In this document: positions 55,671 through 62,506 of the stretch, one piece after another
Layout of the letters: the number at the start of each line of letters is the position of its first letter
How positions within the stretch are numbered: the stretch's first letter is position 1
NCBI RefSeq assembly: GCF_027487935.1
Contig: NZ_JAIYCP010000019.1
Location: forward strand, 1 to 64,000
Length of the DNA stretch: 64,000 nt
Source: Brevundimonas sp.
GTDB lineage: Bacteria > Pseudomonadota > Alphaproteobacteria > Caulobacterales > Caulobacteraceae
Direction of reading: 5' to 3'
The notes under the pieces: generated by a model
Told to the model about the DNA's origin: nothing
Database searches by the model: none
Seen by the model: only the letters and a program-made list of their open reading frames with translations
Position numbers and translations under genes: made by a program

Positions 55671-57541
55671 TGGAAACGTCGCAAGTGAGCGCGCGGATCG
55701 CGCTCGTCGGCAATCCTAACAGCGGCAAGACCGCATTGTTCAACGCCCTGACGGGTGCTCACCAGAAGGTCGCGAACTATGCCGGCGTCACCGTGGAGCG
55801 GAAAGAGGGCCTGGTCCGCTCGGCCGGAGGCCGCGCTATGGCCCTGCTGGACCTGCCCGGCACCTATTCCCTGCGCGCCCGCAGTCCGGACGAAGAGGTC
55901 ACCCGGGATGCTGTTCTGGGCCGGCTGTCAGGCGAGGCCCCGCCCGATGTGATCGTCGTGGTCGCGGATGCGACCAACCTGCGGCTGGTGCTGCGGCTGG
56001 TGCTGGAGCTCAGGGCCGTCGGCCGGCCGATGTTGCTGGCCCTGAACATGTACGACATCGCCCGACGCCAGGGTCTGCGTATCGACCTGGATCGCCTGTC
56101 CGCAGAACTGGCCATGCCGATCGTGCCGACGGCGGCCACGCGCAAGCACGGCATCGACGAGCTGATCGCGGCCATGGACGCCGCTGCCCACCCCCGGACC
56201 GGCAAGGCCGAAAGCGCCTGGACAGTGCCCGACGCCGCCGCCCTGCGCGGCGCGGCGCGGGAGGCCGAGCGGATCATGAAGGCCTGTGTTCAGCCGCCGG
56301 AACGACCGGATACGCTGACGGGCCGGATCGACTCCGTGCTGTTGCACCCGGTCGGCGGTCTCTTGATTCTGATGACCCTGCTGTTTGTCATGTTCCAGGC
56401 CGTCTTCACCTGGGCCACCCCGTTGATGGACGGCATCGAGGCGGGCCTCGGCGCGCTGGGCGGCTGGGTCGCGGCGATCATGCCGGACGGAATCTGGCAG
56501 AGCCTGATTGTGGACGGCCTGATCTCGGGGGTCGGGAGCGTTCTGGTCTTCCTGCCCCAGATCCTGATCCTGTTCCTGTTTATCATCGCGCTTGAGGATT
56601 TCGGCTACATGGCCCGGGCTGCCTTCCTGATGGACCGGATCATGGGCGGTGCCGGCCTGCACGGCAGGGCCTTTATTCCGCTCCTCAGCAGTTTCGCCTG
56701 CGCCATCCCGGGTGTGATGGCCGCGCGGGTGATTGACAGCAAGCGTGACCGCCTGACCACCATCATGGTGGCCCCGTTGATGACCTGTTCAGCCAGGATT
56801 CCGGTCTACACCCTGATCATAGCGGCCTTCATTCCCAACCAGACCGTCTGGGGTTTCGCCAGCCTGCAGGGACTGGTCATGTTCGGCCTCTACGCAGCCG
56901 GGATCATCAGCGCCCTGGCTGTGTCCTTCGTCATCCGCAAGGTGTTCTGGCGCGGTGCGGTCGAGCCGTTCATGATGGAGCTGCCAGCCTACAAGATGCC
57001 TGACCCCACGAGCGTCTTGTTCAATCTGTGGATCCGGGCTCGCATTTTTCTGGAGCGCGCGGGGCGGATCATCCTGCCGCTGATGATCGTGGTCTGGGCA
57101 TTGGCGACCTTTCCCTATCCCCCTGAAGGCGCGACCCGGCCGGCTATCGACTACAGTTTCGCGGGCATGATCGGCCATGCGCTGGAGCCCTTGTTCGCGC
57201 CTATCGGTTTCAACTGGCAGATGGTCATCGCCCTGATACCGGGGATGGCGGCGCGCGAGGTCGCGGTCGCGGCCCTGGGCACAGTCTATGCCGTCGCGGA
57301 TGCCGAGGCTGCCACCAGCCTGCTGGGCGCGACCCTGGCAGCCCAGTGGTCGCTGGCGACCGGACTGGCCTTTCTCGCCTGGTACGTCTTCGCGCCCCAG
57401 TGCGTGGCGACCCTGGGCGTGGTCAAGCGCGAGCTGAACTCGTGGAAATGGATGTGGGTGATGGTCATCTACATGTTTGGACTGGCCTATCTGGCGGCCT
57501 TCGTCGTGTACCGGATCGCGGTTGCCATGGGTGGTGGCTGA
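55670..57541 (+). CDS. feoB: Ferrous iron transporter B
   Basis: A 623-residue FeoB. The N-terminal GTPase has G1 GNPNSGKTALFN (residues 13-24), G3 DLPGTYSL and G4 NMYD; a helical domain follows, then about ten membrane segments with the Gate motifs (SFACAIPGVMAARVI; LMTCSARIPVYTLII). It imports Fe(II). The gene ends 9 bp before the tRNA-Thr remnant. Confidence 0.95.
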   Translation: METSQVSARIALVGNPNSGKTALFNALTGAHQKVANYAGVTVERKEGLVRSAGGRAMALLDLPGTYSLRARSPDEEVTRDAVLGRLSGEAPPDVIVVVADATNLRLVLRLVLELRAVGRPMLLALNMYDIARRQGLRIDLDRLSAELAMPIVPTAATRKHGIDELIAAMDAAAHPRTGKAESAWTVPDAAALRGAAREAERIMKACVQPPERPDTLTGRIDSVLLHPVGGLLILMTLLFVMFQAVFTWATPLMDGIEAGLGALGGWVAAIMPDGIWQSLIVDGLISGVGSVLVFLPQILILFLFIIALEDFGYMARAAFLMDRIMGGAGLHGRAFIPLLSSFACAIPGVMAARVIDSKRDRLTTIMVAPLMTCSARIPVYTLIIAAFIPNQTVWGFASLQGLVMFGLYAAGIISALAVSFVIRKVFWRGAVEPFMMELPAYKMPDPTSVLFNLWIRARIFLERAGRIILPLMIVVWALATFPYPPEGATRPAIDYSFAGMIGHALEPLFAPIGFNWQMVIALIPGMAAREVAVAALGTVYAVADAEAATSLLGATLAAQWSLATGLAFLAWYVFAPQCVATLGVVKRELNSWKWMWVMVIYMFGLAYLAAFVVYRIAVAMGGG

Positions 57542-57550
57542 CGGGGCCGC

Positions 57551-57595
57551 TGGTGCCGGCTGCAGGAATCGAACCCGCGACATCCAGTTTACAAA
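57551..57595 (-). tRNA. 3' part of a tRNA-Thr(UGU) gene (remnant, probable attachment site)
   Basis: Read on the minus strand, these 45 nt are positions 32-76 of a tRNA: anticodon loop TTTGTAA (UGU, Thr), anticodon stem half ACTGG, 5-nt variable loop, T arm GCGGG-TTCGATT-CCTGC, acceptor half AGCCGGC, and ACCA. The 5' half is missing: the bases to the right do not form the D arm or GCCGGCT. So it is not a working gene but the fragment left by insertion of DNA to its right. Confidence 0.7.
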
Positions 57596-57619
57596 ACTCA
57601 TTTTGTGTTCCCGGCACCA
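57551..57619. mobile_element. Probable attL of an integrated element
   Basis: The tRNA-Thr fragment forms part of a larger dyad. A 9-bp perfect inverted repeat TGGTGCCGG/CCGGCACCA is at 57551-57559 and 57611-57619. Near the anticodon loop ACAAAA and TTTTGT (57591-57596 and 57601-57606) are inverted around CTCA, as expected for core sites bound by tyrosine recombinases. The integrase gene follows at 57747. The other end with the intact tRNA is not seen in the window. Confidence 0.55.
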
Positions 57620-57746
57620 TTCAGATTGGTTTCAAGCGCTACTTGAAAATTCATTTATAACAGTATGTTGGTCTTGCCTGCGCTGCCCTGAGGGGCCTAC
57701 ACTGTCGGCGAGCCGTGGCGACATGGTGGCGACATGAGGTGGCGCT

Positions 57747-59039
57747 TTGGCTGTGATCGATATCGACAGGAGAACGGTGGCGGCGCTTTCGAAGCGCCCA
57801 AACGAAGGCTCGATCTATTACGATCGGCGGCTGACTGGCTTCGGATTGCGCATGAGCTCCGCCGGCCAAATCTCCTACTTCGTGGAGTTCCGCCCAGGAA
57901 GCGGCGGCCGTCGCGTCTCAAAGCGGCGAATTGTCATCGGGCGAGACGAGCCTCCGATGTTCAGAGCCGACCATGCTCGTAGCGCTGCGGAGCAGTACCT
58001 AGCCAGAGTGCGTCTCGGGGGCGACCCGGCGGGCGATCGGGCTGCATCGCGTAGTGCCCCCACCGTGACTGAAGTCCTGGATGACTATCTCAAGAACCGC
58101 GTCGCGCGGCTGCGGAAGGCCAGCACCCACGCGTTGTACTCCGGGTACGCCCGCATCCACATCCAGCCTCGCATCGGAAGCCGGCCTGCCAACCTATTGA
58201 GCCGCGCGGAAGTGACCTCGCTCCACGCCAAAATCGGCCAAAGCCACCCGGTTACGGCCAACCGAGTCATCGTGATGCTGCGAGCCGCGTTGGACTACGC
58301 CGCGCGAGAAGGGCTGGTCCAAGGCAGCTCTGTTAACCCCGCTGTGGGGATCGATGCCTACCGGGAACGCCTCAGGGAGAAGTACCTTTCAGCAGAGGAG
58401 TTTCGACGCCTGGGTGAGACGTTGGAGTTAGCCGTTACCGAAGGCCTGATGTGGCATCCAGATCCCTCAAAGAACCTGAAACACGCGCCGGCGCCGGAAA
58501 ACCGCAGGATCATGATCGATCCGTTCGCCATTGCCGCCATCAGGCTGCTGGTACTCACGGGCGCGCGGCTTCGGGAGATTCTCAACCTGAAATGGGAGCA
58601 GATTGATTTTGAGCAGGGCATGGCATTGCTCCCGGAATCCAAGACCGGGCGAAGGGTCCTGGTCCTAGGTGAAGCTGCGCTCAGCGTGCTTCGTGCGATC
58701 CCAAGGACCGGGGCGTTCGTCGTTGCCGGGATACAGGTCCGCGGCCCAGACGGGCAGCTCGTGGATGCGCCGCGGTCTGACTTGAACCGGCCATGGAAGC
58801 GCATCCGGACACATGCGAAATTGGGAAACCTCCGACTTCATGACCTGCGGCATTCGTTTGCCTCGGTAGGAGCGAGCGCCGGCTTGGGGCTCTATGTCGT
58901 GGGACAGCTGCTTGGCCATAGGTCCCCTTCCACCACGTCGCGATATGCTCACATCGCAAACGCCCCGCTTACTCAGGCCTCGAATGCGATCTCGCTATCG
59001 ATCGCGGAGTCACTCGGCGTTCGGAGTTCGCCGTCATGA
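57747..59039 (+). CDS. Tyrosine-type site-specific integrase
   Basis: A 430-residue phage-type integrase. An N-terminal arm-binding domain (RRTVAALSKRPNEGSIYYDRRLTGFGLRM, DUF4102-like) precedes a core-binding SAM-like domain and the catalytic part: Arg in TGARLREILNLKWEQID (about 272), LRLHDLRHSFAS (His-x-x-Arg, about 364-367), His in LLGHRSPSTTSRYAHI and Tyr near 399. The start is TTG 57747, with GAGGT six bases upstream. Codon use is less GC3-rich than flanking genes, suggesting transfer. Confidence 0.9.
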   Translation: MAVIDIDRRTVAALSKRPNEGSIYYDRRLTGFGLRMSSAGQISYFVEFRPGSGGRRVSKRRIVIGRDEPPMFRADHARSAAEQYLARVRLGGDPAGDRAASRSAPTVTEVLDDYLKNRVARLRKASTHALYSGYARIHIQPRIGSRPANLLSRAEVTSLHAKIGQSHPVTANRVIVMLRAALDYAAREGLVQGSSVNPAVGIDAYRERLREKYLSAEEFRRLGETLELAVTEGLMWHPDPSKNLKHAPAPENRRIMIDPFAIAAIRLLVLTGARLREILNLKWEQIDFEQGMALLPESKTGRRVLVLGEAALSVLRAIPRTGAFVVAGIQVRGPDGQLVDAPRSDLNRPWKRIRTHAKLGNLRLHDLRHSFASVGASAGLGLYVVGQLLGHRSPSTTSRYAHIANAPLTQASNAISLSIAESLGVRSSPS

Positions 59040-59306
59040 CCCGGGCGACTGGAAATGTCACCATTCAGGCCTTCAAGCCCACCCAAATCTAAGGCGAACT
59101 TCAGCGCTAATGCGCCCGATTGCGGGTCGAACTCTATCTGGCATTTGACCGTCGCAAGAAGCTTGAAGCGCCGCCTGCCTGCCGCGTCGAGATGCCGACA
59201 TATTGGAAGGCTACCCTTGAACCGATCAATCCGGAGGAGCTCGGCCGCTACCATCTCCATCGCTTAGTCCAAGGCGCTGCTGTGCATCAGGGACGTCTGG
59301 ATCGAG

Positions 59307-59474
59307 ATGATGGGCCGCGAGCTCTCCCTGCTGGATCAGAACAAGTCGCTATTCGTTTCGCGTGCCCTGCGGCTGGTTCGGGGCTGGCATTACGCCGAGC
59401 GGCAAATCACCGACCGATGTGGCCGGCAACGGGTCTTCCGGCGGGATGGTGTCCCTGAAAGTGAGTTCATGTGA
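59307..59474 (+). CDS. Possible small ORF after the integrase
   Basis: A 55-residue frame (MMGRELSLLDQNKSLFVSRA..., ending GVPESEFM) starts at ATG 59307 and stops five bases before a good terminator hairpin, which supports expression. Its composition looks protein-like, but I recognise no family. The frame also continues upstream to 59268, just after a TAG. Confidence 0.3.
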   Translation: MMGRELSLLDQNKSLFVSRALRLVRGWHYAERQITDRCGRQRVFRRDGVPESEFM

Positions 59475-59479
59475 CACAG

Positions 59480-59508
59480 CGCCCCGGTTTCATCGCCGGG
59501 GCGTTTTT
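59480..59508 (+). terminator. Rho-independent terminator downstream of the integrase
   Basis: The perfect 8-bp stem CGCCCCGG/CCGGGGCG (59480-59487 with 59496-59503) is followed by TTTTT. It ends transcripts from the integrase side on the plus strand. Confidence 0.85.
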
Positions 59509-59532
59509 CGTTTCAGAATCCGGCGACGCCGA

Positions 59533-59564
59533 AACTCTGATTTAAATGCAACTCTGATTTAAAT
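59533..59564. repeat. Tandem direct repeat AACTCTGATTTAAAT
   Basis: The 15-bp word AACTCTGATTTAAAT occurs at 59533-59547 and 59550-59564, a 17-bp period with GC spacer between. It is AT-rich in a GC-rich background and lies just before the GGGACAGG repeat field. Confidence 0.7.
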
Positions 59565-59586
59565 CGCACTTCTGCTCGACCAGGTT

Positions 59587-59869
59587 GGGACAGGGTCCGG
59601 TGCGGGACAGGGTGGCTGGGGGGACCTGTCCCGGCGCAAATGCCCGCCACCACTGGGTTCGGGACAGGTTGGCACCCTTTTCTATACACTTCCCTGTGGG
59701 GGGTGTTTTCGTTTTGCTCGTCCAGTGGCTTTAGCCCATTTCCCCCTACAATCTCCTCTTATGAAATAGCTGTCCACCCTGTCCACCCTGTCCCAAACCC
59801 AGTCACAGCAAGGGTTTGCGCCGGGACAGGTTCCAAAATGATGCCCTGGGACCCTGTCCACCCTGTCCC
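59587..59869. repeat. Field of GGGACAGG/CCTGTCCC repeats
   Basis: Nine copies of an 8-9 bp word lie within 283 bp. Plus orientation: 59587, 59604, 59661, 59823. Minus orientation: 59625, 59777, 59786, 59852, 59861. Minus copies are often arranged as CTGTCCACCCTGTCC pairs. Spacing is irregular, so it is not a CRISPR. The layout resembles a cluster of protein-binding sites such as an iteron-like or regulatory region of a mobile element. Confidence 0.65.
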
Positions 59870-60344
59870 GCAGCCTGGCGCATGAAACGAAAAAGTTGCG
59901 TAAAATCGCACTCGGATTGTGCTATTGGCAGTTTTGGAACGTCTCGAAAGCCGGGGTCGGTGCCCCCCGTAGCCGAGCCTAACCAACTAGATGGGACCCA
60001 AAGAGTCATAAAACTCAATCGGTTATGATTTTCTTCGGCGTTCGGTATAGAACAACTGGGAACACTGAGAGCCAAAGCCGATGGGTCCCGCTCGTTCAAA
60101 GGTGTGCATCGGCATCTAAACCGGAACCTCACCGCAATGCCGTTTGTCGCCTCACATTAGCGGATAGGCCTCCGATGGTGAGGCCTGCTTATCGTTCTAC
60201 GCCCATCAGAGGAGCGCTCTGCGGATCGTACACGAACCGTGAGACGGTTATCCCGGAAGAGCGTGGCGGTGCAGGCAGTCCAGAGATAACTTGTCTCCGG
60301 TCTGCAAACTGAGGGCAGGGGTGATTTTCAACTTGCCGCAGTTG

Positions 60345-60447
60345 ACCTGTCAGCACCTTACCGAGCGGTGCATTTGAGCTGACAGAGCCCGCCGACGCCG
60401 TGAAGAAGACAGCGCACCGTCCCGGGCTGGGGCGGTGCGCTTTTTTG
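60345..60447 (+). ncRNA. Candidate small RNA or leader ending in a terminator
   Basis: CTGTCAG-CACC ... GGTG ... CTGACAG (about 60349-60384) folds as a branched hairpin. It is followed by a strong terminator hairpin GCGCACCG/CGGTGCGC (60412-60419 with 60433-60440) and six T's. No plus-strand gene ends here, so the terminator may close a small RNA. No promoter was convincingly found. Alternatively the hairpin helps end the opposite cellulase transcript. Confidence 0.3.
60412..60447 (+). terminator. Rho-independent terminator, plus strand
   Basis: An 8-bp perfect stem with a 13-nt loop and TTTTTT at 60441-60446. On the minus strand the trailing bases are GTCTTCTTCAC, a poor U-tract, so plus-strand use is favoured. 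Confidence 0.8.
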
Positions 60448-60463
60448 TTCCCAAGGGTGGGGC

Positions 60464-62314
60464 TCAAGGACGATCGAGATAGGCGGTGACCCAGACCAAC
60501 GGCGCGTTCCAATTGATCGCGACTTCATTCTGGCTGAAAGCCTGGATGTCGTCTCGCCAGCAGGCCTGGGGCGCGCATGTTCCGCGCATCGTCACCGCCA
60601 CCGGATCGCGCATCATCTGGTTGTTCGGGCCACCTGACATGACGCCGGCGGGTGGCTTCGGGTAGGCCGTATCCAGGGAGTGCGCCCAGAAGCGGTGATG
60701 CGGATGGCGCATCGGCCGGTCGCCATAGCCCGTGACGTAGGATTGATCCAACGGATTTCGTCCCAGCACATAGTCGAGGGTCGCGACCACACCGTCTCGC
60801 AATGCCTCATCCCCGGTCAGGTCATGAGCCACGCCCAGAATGAGCCCCCGATTGAGAAGGTCGGCGTTCGACCCCCAGACGTAGTCGGGCCCCGCGAAGG
60901 GCAAGCCATAGCCCTGGGTCAGGCCTTCGGCCAGGTAACCGCGCGCCCACTCGACGATACGGTGTCTTGTCTCGTCACGGTCAGATGACGGGAGACGGTT
61001 TGGAACCGTCGCCAGGCTGATGGAACCCAGCGCGCGCACCGCGTTCCAGCTGGTATATACGCCCTCAGCTGATGTCTCACCCGAGGCTGTCGGGTGGTGA
61101 GCGGATCGCCTCAGGTCGGCCAGGTATCGGTCGTCTCCCGTTGTGACGAACATCTCCGCGGCCGCCCAGTAGAACTCGTCGGTCAGGTCGTCATCACCAT
61201 AGTCGCCACCGCCATCGAATGAGCCGACGGCATAGATGTCGGGATGGCGGAGCGCGGCGGCATAGCCACGATCGGCTGCCATCTGGCAGGTCTGGGCAAA
61301 CGCCGGATCAATGTCGCGCCACAGCCGCGCGCACTGGGCCGCAACCGCCACCAGGTTCAGCGTTGCGGCCGTATTGGGCGCATAGAGGTAGCGAGTCTCA
61401 GGGTCATCCGCCGGTGCGATCGGCAGCGCGGTCCATTTCACGTCGTGGACCTTGTGATGGACCAGACCCCCGGCATCGATCCGGGTAAAGGTCAGTGGCT
61501 GATCCGGGGCGAAGCGTCCGACGGGAACCTCCACGCTGGCACCCTCGGGAACCTGCATCCGGAGAAGGAACTCAAGTTGCCAGCGAACCTCGTCCAGGAT
61601 GTCGTCAACGCCGTTTCCGGCTTCGGGGATGTCTGCCGTCCCATCCGGGTAGGCGGTGCCGATGTTCCGGATCCTGGCCCGTTCGTACGCGTTCAATAGC
61701 GTCCAGACCGAGATGCCGCCGTTGACGACATACTTCCCATGGTCGCCAGCGTCGTACCATCCACCCGATACATCCAGCGTGTGGTCGCAACCCGGCCAGA
61801 CGTTGCCGCGGACGTCAGGGCCGGAGAAGCATGTCGCGCTGTCCGGCGTGTGGCCCGCAGGTCGCGCCAGGTCGGCGCGATCCACATGCTCTTCCAGGAT
61901 CGGGATGCCGCTACGGTTCTGGTAGAAGAAGGCGAAGGCGTCTCGGTTCAGTTGTTGAAAGGGCCGATCCGAGACGGCGAATGGTCGGCTTGTGCGCTCC
62001 CCGACCTGGAGACGATAGCCGTTACCCTGAGTTCGCAGAGTTCCAAAGTCCAGATCGTGGACGCTGACGCCAGCAGTCGCGTCCCAGCCGCGAGGTCGGG
62101 ATTGGCCCTGCGCGACCGTGTCTCCATTCGCGTCGATAACCCGCCAGGCCTGGGGCTGCTGACCGGTCTCGACAACCGTAGCCCGCTTGGGGCCCAGGGT
62201 CTCGAAGCCGACCTGATTCATCTGGATCGCGCTCATCCCGGCATCCTGGGCGGACGCGGTGCTGGCCAAGGCCATGCCGGCTGCGGTCGTGACGAGGAAT
62301 TGGCGAAGGTTCAT
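60464..62314 (-). CDS. Glycoside hydrolase family 9 endoglucanase
   Basis: A 616-residue GH9 enzyme that cuts beta-1,4-glucan. A signal peptide (MNLRQFLVTTAAGMALASTASAQ) is followed by an N-terminal Ig-like domain (about 30-115) and the (alpha/alpha)6 catalytic domain: WYDAGDHGKYVVNGG carries the catalytic Asp, HHRFWAHS a conserved substrate-binding part, and SQNEVAINWNAPLVW the acid Glu at the end. I set the start at ATG 62314 because it opens the signal; the frame extends to 62479. It is exported. It lies downstream of the GH3 gene on the same strand. Confidence 0.9.
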   Translation of the reverse strand: MNLRQFLVTTAAGMALASTASAQDAGMSAIQMNQVGFETLGPKRATVVETGQQPQAWRVIDANGDTVAQGQSRPRGWDATAGVSVHDLDFGTLRTQGNGYRLQVGERTSRPFAVSDRPFQQLNRDAFAFFYQNRSGIPILEEHVDRADLARPAGHTPDSATCFSGPDVRGNVWPGCDHTLDVSGGWYDAGDHGKYVVNGGISVWTLLNAYERARIRNIGTAYPDGTADIPEAGNGVDDILDEVRWQLEFLLRMQVPEGASVEVPVGRFAPDQPLTFTRIDAGGLVHHKVHDVKWTALPIAPADDPETRYLYAPNTAATLNLVAVAAQCARLWRDIDPAFAQTCQMAADRGYAAALRHPDIYAVGSFDGGGDYGDDDLTDEFYWAAAEMFVTTGDDRYLADLRRSAHHPTASGETSAEGVYTSWNAVRALGSISLATVPNRLPSSDRDETRHRIVEWARGYLAEGLTQGYGLPFAGPDYVWGSNADLLNRGLILGVAHDLTGDEALRDGVVATLDYVLGRNPLDQSYVTGYGDRPMRHPHHRFWAHSLDTAYPKPPAGVMSGGPNNQMMRDPVAVTMRGTCAPQACWRDDIQAFSQNEVAINWNAPLVWVTAYLDRP

Positions 62315-62506
62315 CTGTGAGTGTCCCCGAAGCGAGCGGCAGACCAGGTATGGAGCGCCCTGCGTCGCGGCGTCTTCGATCTGCTTTGCCCGATCGTCGT
62401 CAAACCCTGCCTGTGCAATGTCACCCGCCGCGCAGGTCAGGTCGGCACGACAAGTGTGTCGCGGGTGCTGTCTGTCCAACGACAGATCGCCTCCGGTCGG
62501 CGGTTG

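Larger units (their letters stand above)
59040..60463. other. Nearly gene-free tract between integrase and cellulase gene
   Basis: About 1.4 kb. It holds a possible 55-residue ORF, two terminators, a tandem repeat and the GGGACAGG field. A hairpin-forming pair GATGGGACCC/GGGTCCC spans about 59990 to 60090. A 95-codon frame at 60025-60312 looks random. Base composition is lower in GC than the surroundings, in line with foreign DNA. Confidence 0.6.

Noticed and set aside
57551..57625. Complete tRNA-Thr gene
   Set aside because: The 5' acceptor and D arm are missing; only positions 32-76 are present.
58973..59260. 95-codon minus-strand frame overlapping the integrase end
   Set aside because: Reads reasonably like protein but has no Shine-Dalgarno and overlaps the integrase gene by 67 bp; not enough support.
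59587..59869. CRISPR array
   Set aside because: Repeat units are only 8-9 bp, occur in both orientations and have irregular spacing.
60025..60312. 95-codon plus-strand frame in the tract before the cellulase gene
   Set aside because: Unusual composition and codon use, no family likeness; probably random.
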